A stretch of 64,000 nucleotides of DNA from Aristolochia californica (GCA_029961685.1 JARWKL010000006.1:1240001-1304000); one strand, 5' to 3'; shown: positions 1 through 19,999, counted from the stretch's first letter. Notes: generated from the letters alone by a model not told the origin. Program-made: numbers and translations.

Positions 1-29
1 GGATTAGCAATTCCAGCTCTAAATGTCAC
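1..29 (-). CDS. Possible internal exon of a gene running off the left edge
   Basis: On the minus strand a pyrimidine-rich stretch ends in CTCTGCAG at 30-37 and is followed by an open frame reading VTFRAGIAN to the window edge. This looks like a 3' splice site plus the start of a coding exon. If real, a minus-strand gene lies to the left and part of 30-2100 would be its intron or leader. Only nine codons are visible, no family can be assigned, and chance is a serious alternative. Confidence 0.22.
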
Positions 30-3000
30 CTGCAGAGTAGGCAAGAGAAGCCCTACTCCACTCTCTCCATTTTAATCTGGTTTCTGCTGCCAGTACTTCC
101 ATCTCCTTTTACTCAAAGACATTCTCTCTTCTTTACTGTCAGGACAACACTGTTCCGCAATGAAAAGAGAGTCACCCAAGCTGCAGAAATTGAATTTCTA
201 ATGGAAGAGAAGAAGTACTAAACATATCTTTGCATTTATAGAGAGAAGATATGCAATAACTCTTCCACACAGTATGTGATTTATTCTACTCCGTCTGCCA
301 CAAAAACAATCAATTCTCTCTGAAGCTGATAAAGTAGCATTAAACATGAGGAAAGTGATTCAAAATTACCCACGGCTTCCTAAGACGTGTCTAGAAATGA
401 AATAAGAATCAAGGCTGTCGGTTGATGTGGTTTCCACATGAATGAACGATTCTGATTACACAGGGTAGAATAGCTTTTCTTATATTTTTTTTTGTTTTCT
501 CAAGTGGGTATAAGCTGAGTTGAAGGAAACATGGACTGCTTTTGATGGTAAACGCGAAGAAGGAAAGAATGAGACCCATCAAGCTAATGAGATTTCCTTT
601 ATCAAAGTACTCAAATCTCTTTTTTTTTAAACGCTTTTTACTTGCTTTGGCTTATGTAAGGTGGCTTTAGTCAGGACATTCTCTACGCTGGAAAAAAGTC
701 TGTGGCAGGTCTAGTGCTCGGTAGTTGTGGAAAGACAGGAATCTGCTGCAACTAATCAATCTTCTTCTTCATTTATTCTATCAGAACGAGCGTTCTTTCC
801 CCACTTTAATCTATCTGTAGAGATGAACCCAACCAACCGAACAACTCTTTTTTTATCTCAATTTCGTTCTACAGAACACAAACGACGGATTTCGTTAGCA
901 CGGCGGAAGAGAAAATAAAAGCAAGAAGAAAAAAGGGAAGGGTAGAGAGAGAGACGTAGACAGATGCATGTACACGAATGAAAGAAGATTTTAATGGCCA
1001 CTGACAGAAACCTACAATTCATGGTTGAGTCACATCCTTTTCTTAGTAGGGAGCAGTGCGCATGTGATGAGACGAGATGGGATGACTCGCACCAGGGCGA
1101 CCAGATATTCAGAATTTTCAGATTTCGTACATCACACCCCTGAAAGCCAAAGTCTCCTCTTCGCTGCTGCAGCAGCATTTCCTTCCCTTCTCCTTCTTTT
1201 TCTTCTCTTCCCGATTCGAATCCATGAATATTTGGACGAACCCGTTTTACATAACGTCGTGGCCGTCTCTCCGTTTTTGTTTATCTTGTTTTTTAAACAT
1301 GGAAAGAAAGACGACGAGGAAGGAGGAGAACAGAAGAAAGAGAAAAGACGCCGAGCTACATGAATGAGAGTTGCAGGCGTGGGCCCCCGCGCTGCCCGTG
1401 TAGTCCCGATCAAAGCCCACCCTCGCCTGCCACTCCTGTCCGTACTGTCCGTCGACGTGAAAGGACGGCCCCACCGCTTCCCGTTCGGTCAATCATAAAG
1501 CAATAGATTGCAAAATCATTTCTGATTCCTGAAATACTGATTTCCGGTTTTCTCGATTCTCAACCTGTGGGCCCCAGTAACCGGGGGGTTTCAGCCGTTT
1601 GACTGGATCGACACGTGGAATGCCCTGGGATTTGTCCTTTCCCTGTTGCCTCGCGCCCGATATTCCTATCAAAAGAATCGAAGAAAAGAACAGAAAAAAA
1701 CCGTTCCGGGCCTTCCCGCGCGATTTTCGCAGATGAAACCGGGCCCCTCCCCGTGAGAAAATACCGCGAGTCGTGTTAGAGCGATCTGCAGCACCGTCGG
1801 GAGGGCCCCACGGAGTCACGGGTCTGTACTCTGTTCCTTCTTCTCACTCGACGCGAGTTATCCGGGGAAAAAACTCTGGTTTCAGGTTCGTCCATCCATG
1901 CACACACTCTCTGTTCCATCTTTGAAACAAGCTCTTGAATCAGGGTTTTACCTCTCCGATCAGGCATTTCATCATTCAAATCCAGCCCAGGAACCCTGAT
2001 CTGCTAAATATTCTGCAGGGAGAGAGGTAGAGCCCCTGAAGAAAACTACATCCTCTTCCTCCCGTCATTCCATTTGCTTCCTTGGGTCTCATGTTCCTGC
2101 TTGAGCGTGACTTCAGCAGAGACGGGTCGTTCTCACGACGGGCGCGTACGAGCGGCCGCTTGTAATTTCAGCATTTCGCAGCATATGCTCGACAAAATTC
2201 CCGAGAGAGGACAAGGCGAAGATGTCAGCAGCAGCGGGGAACACGATCGCACGAAACTCAGCCAATCGATCGAGGATCGTTATCTCGGCGTGACAGACGA
2301 GAGAGCGCTTTCAATGAGGGGGGGAAGGACGGGTCCCCCATGAAAGGAGTGGAGAAGTCCGAGGAGATTAGAAAGAAAACGAAAAGACAGAGAAGAGACC
2401 AGCGCAGCAGCAGTAGCAGCGCCAAAAGCTACCACCGCATTCACGCAACTCCCTTGGTCGGCCCGCCCATGCAAGCCTGCATGAGCCATCCCCTCCCATT
2501 TGGTGAAAACTAGGCGTTAAAAAAGAAAATAAAAAATCGAAATTGAACGTCACTTCGCTCCACTCGTCCAGAGCTCCCCCGCGGTCGAAATCAAGAACCG
2601 CGGATGTTTGACACGTGGCTAAAGTAAATGATACCGTAATCATTCTTAAATAATTTGGAGTGGAGTCCATTCTAGTCAGATTCCGGACCGCGTCTCGAAC
2701 GACGAAACTGGCGCGGTCCCCGCGGGGCATTCGCTACCTGGTTCGTGGGTGCGCAGTGCGCTCCCCAATAAGAGGAGGAAGGGGGGGGGGGGGTCTCCCC
2801 TGTCATGTAACCCTTTCGAATTTTTAACATGAAATAAAAAAATAAAAAAATTAAATCTTCATAAAATTGATGCCCAACGGATATATACTTTTGGAAAGAG
2901 GGTTTTGTGGTATAATATTTAATATGGTGAATAATATTGTTGGAAAAATTATGAGAGACATGACATAGAAATTGATGTGTATATGCACATTCTAAGCAAA

Positions 3001-3133
3001 TTTGATCATTATATATAGATGGAAGGTGACCAATATTGTCACTTAAATGAAATTTTGGACCACAAAAATTATATTCGACCACAAAATGACATCACCTAGG
3101 AATACTTAGAACGCTTTTAGGTCATTGTTTGTG

Positions 3134-3136
<3 letters not shown>

Positions 3137-3168
<32 letters not shown>
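3137..3168. repeat. (TTA)n microsatellite
   Basis: About ten uninterrupted copies of the trinucleotide TTA, in AT-rich intergenic DNA. Confidence 0.95.
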
Positions 3169-3170
<2 letters not shown>

Positions 3171-3220
3171 AGTAATAGTATTGTTATTTTATTGGGTTTT
3201 AATAAAAAATTGAACTTGAT

Positions 3221-3533
3221 AATTTTTTTTGTGCAAGTTCAATTTCTTTAATTCAAAAATTTGCTAATAAAGCCAAAGAGTGCGCATCACTTTTGTCGAT
3301 CGTCAGAGGTGACTCATTAAACCATGGTGTTCTCAATCAATCTACTCATGCATTTCAATCAATCTTTGTGTTTGTTACTATTTCTTATTTTGTAATTTTT
3401 GTGTGCAAGTTTAGCTTCCTTGATTCATAAAATTGCTAATAAAGCAAAAAAAAATAGATTAGTGCACATCTTAAGTGGCTAGAAATGAACTATGGTGCTC
3501 CTAATTGATTTACTCTTGCACTCCTCTCTTATA
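3221..3533. repeat. Diverged direct repeat, two copies of about 140-180 bp
   Basis: Two related copies lie head to tail at about 3221-3365 and 3398-3533. Both contain GTGCAAGTT, then a C/TTTCTTTAATTCA-like stretch, TTGCTAATAAAGC, GTGCACATC or GTGCGCATC, a GTGGCTAG-like or GTGACTCA-like part, then ATGGTGTTC or ATGGTGCTCC, and a TTACTC- or CTACTC-containing end. They differ by many substitutions and small gaps, so the duplication is old. No coding content was seen. Confidence 0.6.
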
Positions 3534-4397
3534 TATAGATTGGACACATTATTCACAAACTAAGACAAAAACATAAGGTAAATAAATATGGTCCCTTTAA
3601 ACTCTACTTTCGTATATTCGCATTGTCTCATCATCACCCCGACCTTGTCCTGATCGTGCCAAATGTGGCGGGCGAAAAACTTCCTTGTAGTACATTTGCA
3701 TGAAGAAGACTATGCATGAGAGATTCCTCGTGGTCCATTCGCTACTTCCATGTCAAGGGATCGATCATACCAAAACTAAAAATAAAAAATAAAACAAATG
3801 GATTGAATAGAGCCAACACCAAGTTAGACATTTTTACTCTTAATTAAGCTGAGTTTGGAGTTTTGAACTTGTTAGAGATGAAGACATGAGTTGAAGCTTT
3901 CACCCTGAGCTGTTCTCCTGCTGCATGGTACTGAAATTTAATTTTTCTCATTGTTGGAAAGGTATAAAGTGACCACGTGAGCGTGCAAAGAGACGATGAA
4001 GAGAGGAGGCCTTTTTCAAAAATAAACTGTTCATAAAAAGGGCCGGATACAATTACCAAGTATCATCACTTCATGCTTTATGATAGTGAGAAGACATCTC
4101 TCTCTCTATCTTTCTCGTGGCGGGACCTGTAAAAATCGATTAGATTTCATTCCTATATTTACGTAGAATATATTATGCTTTTGCCTGGGCAGAGGCCACT
4201 TTCGCAGCTCCAATGGGGGTATTTCTTTTTCGACCCCTTTTTTTTTTTTTTTTTCCTTTTTTCTGCTTTCTGTCTGCTTTGTCTCCTCTGTCTTTCTTTC
4301 TTTCCACGCTTTTCTTTTCTTCCTTTCTCTGATTTTCAAGTGGGTACCGGATTCCATCACATTCCCAATGGAATGATTTGAAAATGAGTACCTGAGA

Positions 4398-7300
4398 TCA
4401 ATGCGACCTGCCCAAGGTGAACTCCAGATTGGGCTTTGATGCCTTCGTATCTGACGTTATATCGTAGCTTGAGCATTTCGGCTCCGTCTCGTTCTGGAAG
4501 AGCAAAAGAATAAATCGATGAGGCTTTTCATCAAACAGGTGTTGGGCTCGAAGTCAAGCAAGAAGAAATATTTCGAGACAGTGTAGGAGAATATAATATG
4601 TATCTTCGATTGATCTTTTCCAGATAGGAAATTTAAAACTTTCGTCTTTTTCCTCTCCGTCTCATTCTGTCATGGAAAACCCCCCACGAAGGGTCATCCG
4701 CTCAAATCCATATCTGGGACTGATTTCAGTCGTTTCTAACTAGAGAATAATATCAATGGTGTGTTTTGGCGAAGTGGGTACCTCGAAAGAAGGTCTGCTG
4801 CTTCCCCTGGAATCCCTGGTTTTTTCATGGAACCAAGCTTCTTCCCGACTGCAAAACAGCATAGAGAATATGTCTATCAGTGGAAGTCCTTGCATGAACA
4901 AAAGCAAACCCAGAAAAGAAAGCCAGCTTTTTACTATTAGCTTGTAGTAAGCTGTTAGCTTTTGCAATTATGCTGATTGAAAATAAAGTCGAGCACCATG
5001 TGATTGCCCATTAGCTATAAGAAGAAACAACAAGGAAGCTTCAGGGAGTGGTTGCTTTAGCTCCAAGGTTTCAAACCTTTGGGTCCCATCTGCTCCTCAT
5101 GGGCAACCAAACAAGATCTTAGGAGGAAGCTCTACGTTTCAGAAAGATTTTACAGGGGATCTTCGTGTCTGGGACTGGGTGAATAATGGAGTTGTGCTTG
5201 TTGTTTTCCAGACTAAATCTGTCTTTTTATAATTTTTGAAGAGATCATTGCGGCTTTCATGTGGCATCCAATCTGATCCTGAGCAGAAGAACAAAACTGT
5301 GTCACCTCTCTCACTACTTTTTGTGTTCATTTGCATGCATTCTTGTGGTTAGGGAAAAAAGGGATTGGATCCTGAAAGGAATCTGATAAGTTTTGTGCGT
5401 CTGGTGTTCTCCTTGTGCAATACTGTTCAAGTAGGGACCTTCTGTGTCTTTTTCTTGCCAAGTGTTCTATATAGAAGAATCTGAAGGTCTCTGTGTCTTT
5501 CCTTCCATTTTATTCAGCACTGTCTTTTTTCTTCCTTTTTTTTTTTTTTTTTTTTTGACTGAATCATGTCTACGATGACACAGAAAAACCTTGAGAAGGA
5601 TCCGCTACCGTATCATCTCTTCACCCAAAAGATTTCTTCCCCGCACAGGCGAAAGCAACAGATAACCCTTGTTCGGTTATCTGAGTTAGTGAAGAACTGA
5701 TCAAGCTTTCGATCAGAAAAGATATTTTAAATTTTTTTCCTTCGATTCATCAAAACGAAGAGACTGAAATAAATACTAGAGTTGTAAATGCCCAAGTAAA
5801 CTTTTGAACGAGGGAGAAAAAAATACAAGGAAGACGACAGAAGAACAAGTGAGAGGGAATAAGAAAACCACGATTATATTTCCTTTGATTCAATGGAATC
5901 AAACTGGAGTTTCAGATTACTACCAGGCACCGCTTGATGGCCAGGAGAAGTTAAAATAAAAGAAACTGATAATCAGCGGAAAAAAAATTACAGACGCAAG
6001 AAATTTAGAAAAAGCAATCCTCTAATGACTATCTCTGAAAGAAAACAGAACCCGTTTCCGCCATCTTAAATGCATCATAAGCTCGGTTAACACATAAAAA
6101 CAGAAGCCGATCGATAATCGTATTCAGAGGAGAAAACGGACATCACCTGGACGAGTTGCTCCAAAGGCTACAATGCTCGGTGCCAGTAACTGTCCTTCCC
6201 TGCTGGACCGTCAGCTCAGAGCCGCGTGTATTACGACTGTCCGGCAAAAGGTCGTCGGAAACTTCACCAGCGGACCCGTTTTCAAATCCGTCCGATTGTC
6301 CTGAAGACGAAAGCATGTTAGATGCGTAGCCATTCTTTCTTCCATCATTTTGCCCAGATTTCAATCTTCATTTCAGGGATAGCAGCAATACTACGGTCTA
6401 CAGAAACAAATTTTCTACAAAAAAAAAAAAAAGGGAAATCTGAACGACGATAGACATTGACGTACCTGAAGACGCCGGTGCTGGCCGATCAGTCGTCTTT
6501 ACAGTCCGGTACATCTGCCATTGTACAAACAAAGTTGTTTGAAATTGTATACAGGTACAAATGTAAAAAAATTGCTGCAAGAGTTTTGACTCGATCTTCT
6601 CCGCATAAAAATTTATTAATGGATACTGTAGTACTCGGCGTTGAATAGGGTAACCCTTCTGTGTTTTTTAAAACAAAATACGATTGAATATATAGTTTTA
6701 TACATGCATGAGCTTATATAACCATGGCTTACTGCTGAACCGCAGCGGGGGAAAAAAAATCGTTGTAGAATGGCGAGTTCTTGTACTTTATGTTTGTTAT
6801 TTCTGTAAAAGGAAGAAAAATGATCTGCTTCTTCTACGATTGCTCCAAAAACTAAAACCCGAGTTGCAGGAATTAATTGCGTGTGAATCAGAAACGGGGC
6901 AAACTCGGCCTTGACTCGCTTAGTCTCTGGTTTCACAAAATGTCTGATCTGATCTTCTTTCTGTTTCCAGTTTCTTCTGTTAGCAGGTTTTCTGCTTCTG
7001 AGTAAAAAGCTGCAGATTAACTTGCACAAACGTGAGACGTCTAGAAAAATGAAAAAGGAAAAAATAGAGACTGATGGACTGGAGACGAAGACCCTTTGGG
7101 AGGCAATGGAATTTTCAGTGTCGTGACAATTTTTTTCCTGTAATGTGGACCTGAAAACGCCAATGCACTTACACCAAGAAGCCACTATAGCCTGTTAGAG
7201 AAACAGCAAACTGAAAATACTCAAAAAGGGGAATGAAGACAGAAGGATTTGAAGTTTGAACCATCTGCCTTTTTATTTCCTGAACCAATTAATCCGATTA

Positions 7301-8164
7301 AATAGCAATCATGATTATGTAGAAGAAAAGAACCCAGTTTCTGTTTTAATTTTTTTTTATGTAAGATGTTTCACCTGCAGATGGGATTTCACATGCGCCA
7401 AGGTGAGATCTTTGACATCCATGAGCTCAAGAACTGACTTGGGTGTAGCCCCTGAAATCGTTTGACACAGAAGAAACATAACCCCTCAGTACCATTAAGC
7501 TACGATGAAGCTGAGGATGAGCAGGTGAGGAAATTGATCAGAAAGAAATCAAGCTAGAGAGCATACTTTCGTGGCCACCCAGCAGCTCAACAGCATGAAC
7601 AAAGCGCGCATGGAGGGTCGTAGTCCATCGCATTCTCGGAGCTCGCATGCTTCTTTTCGCAGGGAATCTCGACAAGAACCTTGATCTCATCATGGCCTGA
7701 GACGGGAAAGAAGTGGAAGTAGTAGTGGTGGTGGAAGAAGAAGAAGAATCGCACGTCTGCTGTTGCGCAAACGGAAAGGACGGAGGGTTGTGATACACGG
7801 GGATTCCTCTGATAGGTCGCAGGTACCCCAACTCGTGATGATGGCCGCCCCCATACTGCTGCTGCTGGTGATGATAGAGCTGATGCCCATGAAGATGAGG
7901 ATGATGGCTCAGATTCTGTTGCAGATGATGGTGAATGTTGCCGGCGCTGCCGTTGGATTCAGACAGCCTCGGATTTGCCAAAGAGAGCTCGAATCTCGCA
8001 TCGGGTTTCCCCGTAGACGGGATAACACTGTTGGTGTCCAGAGCTTTCCGCCAGAATCCCAAATCCATCTCCTCATCCGCCCTCGTCCACCCCGACGCGG
8101 GTTTGCTGTTCGGAGGACTGATTTGAAGAGACAAATCCGGTTGCGCAGGAAACAGCTCCATCAT
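4398..8164 (-). CDS. KAN2: KANADI2-type GARP transcription factor
   Basis: Nuclear DNA-binding repressor of the KANADI family, which specifies abaxial identity in leaves and other lateral organs (family knowledge). Six coding exons: 8164-7567, 7451-7375, 6514-6466, 6300-6147, 4848-4782, 4493-4398. All junctions have GT/AG sites and matching phase, giving 346 residues; Arabidopsis KAN2 is about 388. The N-terminus MMELFPAQPDLSLQI carries the family start and an LxLxL (EAR-like) motif. A His/Gln-rich stretch follows, then LRPIRGIPVYHN and the GARP/Myb-like domain at about 175-232 (RMRWTTTLHARFVHAV, then RATPKSVLELMDVKDLTL, then MYRTVKTTD). The C-terminus NLEFTLGRSH matches KAN2 and separates it from KAN1 and KAN3. 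Two adjacent ATGs at 8164 and 8161 could both start it; I used the first. The very short exons 3 and 5 (49 and 67 nt) are easily missed. Confidence 0.95.
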
Positions 8165-8900
8165 TCACCGAAGCGAACACTAACAGCAATCTACAAAAAC
8201 CCTTCTTCTCCTTCCGGCGTTCTTCCCCCTTGCTGCAGTTTCTGATGATGATAACTACCTTTTCCGAAACAGGTTGTCCAACTAACAGTTTTAGGCAAGA
8301 TGAAGCTGCTGAGATTTCAGGTACACCGTCTGGGTTTTTCTCTCCAATCTCCAATCCTTTTTGCTGAATTTCAGGGAGTTGGACAGAACAACGAGAGAGA
8401 GAGAGAAAGAGAAAGAGAAGAAGAAGAAGATTTGGGAGATAAGAGGAGGTAATGACAAAGGGCGATGGCTTCCCTCTTTGCTTGTTTGTGTGAAGTATGT
8501 GGGAGAAAATGACACTTACAGAGGCTTACAGCAGCAGCTAAAACAAAGAAACGAAGAAAGAAAAGGCCTCCAGGCCTTCGCTTTTGTGGACGTGGGAAAA
8601 AGGAAAAATCACCTCACACGATTCCCCCCCTTTTCACCCCTTTCCCCCAGAGGAAAACATTTTCTCTTTTTATCCGGGAAAATTGAAAGAAAAAGTTTCT
8701 GGGTTGGTGCGGCTTTCCAGAAGCCCTAAATCCCTAATCCCCCTGGATTTAACTTAATTAAGCCGTGATTAGTCGTTTTGGGCGTCATTAAAGGAATCAA
8801 AACCCTAGTTTTTAATCTCCCTTTTTTTTGGGTTGGTCGCATCACGTTTCGTGTAAACTTCATTCTTTCCTACCGTTCTCTTACTCCAGATTCTCCCCAA
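8165..8900 (-). promoter_or_regulatory. KAN2 leader and proximal promoter with a GA/CT tract
   Basis: Directly upstream of the KAN2 start. At 8393-8430 the plus strand is almost pure GA, so the transcript strand is CT-rich (CTTCTTCTTCTCTTTCTC). CT-rich tracts are common in plant 5' leaders, and GA repeats are binding sites for BASIC PENTACYSTEINE factors (family knowledge). No ATG-initiated frame merges with KAN2. I could not place a TATA box with confidence. Confidence 0.4.
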
Positions 8901-11900
8901 TTTATCGTCTCCAACCACGAGAAAATGGACTTTATTGACCATGCCTGTCTTTAGTGGGCCCACTTGTACTTATTTTATATTTTTACTTATTTTTTAATTA
9001 TATAAATATTTTTTTATTTGCATAAAAATTGGTAAATTATGAAAATTAATATTTATTTATAAATAATTATATAGGTAAAAAAAAAAAAACCTTCTTACTT
9101 GATACATGGTACCGAACATATATCTGTTGGAATAGGTAATGAAATGACCTTTATCTACTTTGATTGCTACACGTTTATATGTTTCGTGAACGTTTTCAAA
9201 ATGGTTTTAGTATACTAACTAATGTTTGTACATGTACAACCTTATCATAAAGAGTGGTCGAGCGGAAGAAGGGGGAGGGCCAAAATTGCCCTTCTTCTGT
9301 CCCCTAAATAATAAAATAAAATAAATTAAGAGAATTTTAATCATTATTATTTTTAAAAATAGCTAATAAAAATGAGATTGTGATCAAATTCTTTTTTTTA
9401 CTAATTTTTTAGGAATAATAATGGTTAACTTTTTTTTTAAAATTTTTTTCCAAACATAGGCTTAATATTTTTCCCTAATTTATATTGTAATTTAATATTA
9501 AAAATTTTAAAAATATAATTAATGTAAAATATGAAATATTAATAAAATTATAAAATGATATTAATAAATATTTTTTATTTTTTTCCCTGGTGGAGAAAAT
9601 TTGGCCATTAAAATTAAGGTGACAAACTCCAAATTTTTTGACACGCCTGGGTGCACACTTAAAACAAAGGGCACGTGGCAAACATCGAGTGGTGGAAGAT
9701 TTGATATCCTGAGCCGTCAACATGCTGGAACCCTAACCATCGTTTTCTCCCACATCTCACGGAACAAAATACCACCGAATCCCGCGAAGAACCCGCAATA
9801 TCTCGTATCGCCTTTTTTTCCCCGTCTGACATCCCGAAATCTCCCAACCCATCGAAGCGTAACGGTTTAAACTTTTCTTACCGAGGCGGTTGGTAAAAGT
9901 AGTAAAAAGGTAAAAACGGTAAAAAACTGAATCTGAAACTGAATCTGAGGAATTGATGGGAAAAGAGAGAAAACCGTCCAATGAAATTTGAAGAGGGGAA
10001 AATGTGTTTTATAAGAAAAGAATACCAAGGAATAAAAAAAAGGGGGTTTGCTTTGACCATGGCTGGGAGTTAATGGGTCTCCTTCTTCCTATTCAAATTC
10101 ATGGCTAGGGCATTGGTGAATTGTTCTAGGGTTTACTTCATTTCCCTAGTAAAAGAATTGCAACTTAACCCTAAATTTTGAATTTTTGTTAGGCTAGTAT
10201 TTTTTTTGGAAATCGACATATCACCGAGTATTATACAATATCGACCGAAATAAATTAGTAAATATGTTTCGATATTGCCTGTGTCAATCGATACATGTCA
10301 AAGTTTTATGGACTTGGTAATGTATTTGGCTTGAAATACCCTTTTGGAGATTGATACTAAAGATAATGATTCATGTCACAAATGGGTTAATATAGTATTG
10401 ACCGACTTTATATATCGCCAGTGATGATCGATATGTGTCAAAATTTTAGTATGAAATACTTATTATTAGGCATATAAAACCGTACATAAACTTTGTCACG
10501 GTTAATGGGAAAGAGGGTTTGTGAAGATTAGAGCGAAAGTTTAGTGATTAATAAGATGAGATGAGAGTGACCCAAGTCACAAATCTTAGAGCATTAAATT
10601 TGTTATTAGTGAAGAGCTTAAAAACCCTAGGTTTTGTCAAGAGGAGGGAGAGGGGAATGAGATAGCATGGGGATCCCAATGGAGAAGAGACAGTAGATGG
10701 TGCCTGGAAGGATCACATATTAAATAGTCCCATTTTGGTCCTCACAGGATCTGTGACAACATTGGAATTCATGCCTTGGGTTTACTAGTTTTTGTTGATT
10801 TATTTATCTGCTCTTAAACTATTATAAACTGTTCTTGGCACAAGACACAATAGAGATATAACAGCTGACATCTTGTTTTCTATATACATATTTATAGGTG
10901 TTGAGTTAGGGGGATTAATATAAAGAAAACCCATGAATGTCAACTCCTCCTTGGAAAAGGAGACTAGGGTTAGAAGCATCTCATGCTAAAGGCCAGAGAC
11001 TATGAGAGAAATGTTTCTCATTGCCCTAGAAAAGAATCTGATTTTGAATTCATGGCTGACAAATCTGGGCAGAATATTAGGGTTTCAGCTTGACTTTCAG
11101 GGGGGGGTGGGGAGAGATGAGCCACATGATCTGGTTAATTAAGCAAGGAAGGAATGTGATGAACTGGAAGTTTCATCAAGGAACATTTTCTATTTGGGAG
11201 GGTCAAAAGGAATCTGGCTTGGGATGTTCAATTCTTCATGTAAAAGAAAATTAAGTAATAAATAAAGAAGAAACTCTTCTTTATTTTTTTTTTTCAGCTG
11301 TTTGGACTCATAACCTTCAAAATGAAAACTGAGTTCTTATATGATGGTTTAAGGGGTTAGTTGAATAATTTTTTTTACTTTGGATGGGTTTTTGTAATTG
11401 AAAAATCGACTAACAACCCGAAAAGAATATATAAAAGATAGTTCTCGATCCATATTCGAGCACTTGAGGTTCTTTTGAGACACTTCTTAACACGCGAGCA
11501 ATCAAGGTCATTCATTCGTGTAGGTCTTATGTTATTAACGAACTATTTTAGTTATTATTTTACGATAAAAAACATATAAAAATCTTCAAGGAATTTCCCA
11601 ATGTTGACTCAATGTGTTGTAGATAAGTGCAAGTGCGATTTGCCTCGAGTTGTCTTGAAATTATCTTGTAGGGTTTTCCTTTGTTTCTTTGTTGGACATA
11701 ATCTTGTAATCTTTTGGTATGGAAGTCAAAGAGAGAAGTATTTTCTTATCCTACCACATAGTTGATGTTGCAAATACACCTAATTGGACTAGTTATAATT
11801 CAATAATTATGAGGAAAGCTTGTTTTCTTAATTTTCAAAGAGGAAGGGTGCACTTAATCTTGTTCTTGTGGTTGGTTATATGATTCCTAGTCTCTCCATT

Positions 11901-13943
11901 TTATTTTATCATTTTTACATAATTTAAATAGACAAAATGGCTATGGATCTAAGTTCTTATACTTAGGTGCACCCAGTTTCAACTTAATCATAAATTTTGA
12001 ATTGCATAATTAAAATTATTTTATTTATTTATTATTCTTATTTATTATTAATTTTTAATTATAAATGAAGATAATAAATAAAGAAATAACATTCTCATGA
12101 AAAGAACAAACTTTTTGAATTCAAGGAAAAGTCCAACTTCAAATTCAAGGCTAGGGCATTGGTGAAAATTATAAGTATGTCACACGATTAAGTTGGTCGC
12201 GTGTTACATCAATAAAAGATTCATATTATTATTTGTCGCAACATAATATTTTATATATCGAAAATAGAATTTAACAGGAGTGGTAGGTGGATATAATTTT
12301 GGTGATATTATAGAGGTTTAGGGCATATAAATATTTGTCACATAAGTTTTTGTTTGTCTATGAACTTGAACAAAAGCAATTTTGTTGGTACTCTATGGGT
12401 CTCAATCAAATATTGTCCCTAGAGGGCTAAACCATTTAAAACAACTCTATCAATGCTATCTTGAAGTCATCTTATGTGCCCATCTCTTCAAAATTTTCAT
12501 TTTTGCATCCTCATCTTATGTCTTATTAAAGTTTGGTTGGTTTAACAATTATGTTGTTGAATTTTGGTTTGCTTCACATGAATGCTCTTTTTTCTTTAAC
12601 ACCGAAAATGATTAAATTGCATGTTTCATAACTAGGTAGTTGGATACATATTTGATGTTTATGTATCATGAACATTTTTCAACTGCACTCAATTTTTTCC
12701 TCCTTTAGAAGTCTATTTATTTACAATAATACCATTACCTTATTTTATCTCTAAAATAAAATATTTTTTTTAAAAAAAATTTGAAATCCCATTTCCATAA
12801 ATATAAAATATGTAGCATTTAGAAAATTTTGGTTTTATTAAATATGGACAGGCATCCAACCAAATAATTAGGTACCTGATGGGACAACAATAATGTTAAT
12901 TTTCACCAGATTCCTTCCCAGCTTGCTCTCAATAATCTGCCAATATTGCTATGGAATTTTGTTATCTGGAATGTGCATCAAGCTTTTTCCATGAGCTCAT
13001 GAATTTTATAAGACACATCCCATAATGGGTTTTGAAAGAGGAATATGACCCCTAATTGCTGAAAGGGGAAGTGGTTACCCAATCTATCTCTCTTTCTCTC
13101 TCCTTATATTTATAAATGTTCAAAGGAGAAAGGAAGCTTGATTGTATGAATCTTTTCATTTCACACAGTTCTGTCTTGGTGGGTCTTTTCCAGTTCATAA
13201 ATATACCATCTAAAAGTAGGAAATGGGGATGAATCTTTGAAAGATTTGCAATTTTTATGAGTATATTGACCCTACTGAGAATGTTTGTTGTCTGTTCACT
13301 ACATCACTTGAAGGTGTGTGAGAATGGCCTATCACACAAAGCCCAGGTTGGGTTAGGCCCTCTGGAGGGGAGAGGGCCAAACTAACCTGAATAATCTGAC
13401 CAATCCTCCCAGTTGATGACCTACTCGTAAGTTCAAAAGAAAAGCAAAAGAATAGTCTATAACATAAAAGAGCAATTTGCTTTTGCATTTTATTAAAAAA
13501 GCTGTCCATGGTACAAGGCTGAGTGAGGCAAAAGAATAAAGAAATTGGTAGAGGGACGCAGTAGACGCTGACCTTCAAGAGGATGGACAGAAAAATACCC
13601 GTCGCCTCTCCCAGTCAAAAAGAATTGCAATGAAGCAAACCATTTACATCTGAAACTAACACAACTCCACTCTAACTGCCTTGCTTGTCAGTCCCCGCCA
13701 AAGATGGAAAAAAACCTTGGCTGAGAACCAAAGAAATCCAATCAACGAGTGGTAACCCCTCAATTTGAGGTCTCCACAAAGAATCCAAGTCTTCCCTCTT
13801 CTAGTAAACACACCCCTGTTAATTGCTGCCCCCCACAGTCAGTTGTTTTCTACCTGTTGTTAGAGCCGCTTTCGGAAAAAATGCCCGGTTAGAAGAGTGT
13901 TGAGTCAGTCACAAGCTCACTACCACCTGCCTGCTCATGATTA
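8901..13943. other. AT-rich intergenic DNA between KAN2 and the JmjC gene
   Basis: No gene recognised. Apart from the MITE-like copy near 9.3 kb, about 10200-10480 holds two diverged copies of a segment with TATCGACCGA- or TATTGACCGA- and ATCGATA-plus-TGTCAAA-type words, and GGCTAGGGCATTGGTGAA occurs at both about 10104 and 12148. The rest is low-complexity AT-rich DNA. The last few hundred bases before 13944 should include the 3' UTR of the demethylase gene, whose polyadenylation site I could not place. Confidence 0.5.
9300..9465. mobile_element. Degenerate MITE-like copy upstream of KAN2
   Basis: Shares an AGAATTT-to-ATTATTATTTTTAAAAATAG core and a GATCAAATTCTT-type word with the better preserved MITE at 34998-35159, and ends near a TTCCAAACATAGG relic of its terminal repeat. 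The left terminus is not recognisable. It may be an old relative of the same family. Confidence 0.35.

Positions 13944-19999
<6,056 letters not shown>

Larger units (their letters stand above)
30..4397. other. Intergenic DNA left of KANADI2; no supported gene
   Basis: No open frame here resembles a known protein. About 1380-2800 is richer in G+C than its surroundings and could be promoter or leader of a gene to the left: a minus-strand pyrimidine tract ending in CTGCAG occurs near 2018 and a short ATG frame follows near 1975, but neither is convincing. A run of G lies near 2785 and a long T run at about 4231-4254. From about 2800 the DNA becomes strongly AT-rich. The microsatellite and diverged direct repeat in this stretch are listed separately. 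Confidence 0.5.

Noticed and set aside
858..1819. Several open frames of 80-110 codons on both strands at the left end
   Set aside because: They overlap each other in opposite strands, are rich in Phe/Ser/Arg from homopolymer-like DNA, and match no family.
4740..4848. KAN2 ending at the in-frame stop after the 67-nt exon (a truncated C-terminus)
   Set aside because: A GAG/GTACCC donor at 4782 and an acceptor at 4494 join in phase to an exon ending in the family-typical NLEFTLGRSH, so the full C-terminus is present.
10104..12165. GGCTAGGGCATTGGTGAA repeated about 2 kb apart, as possible LTRs
   Set aside because: Similarity is limited to about 25 bases, with no terminal TG/CA, primer-binding site or coding remnants.
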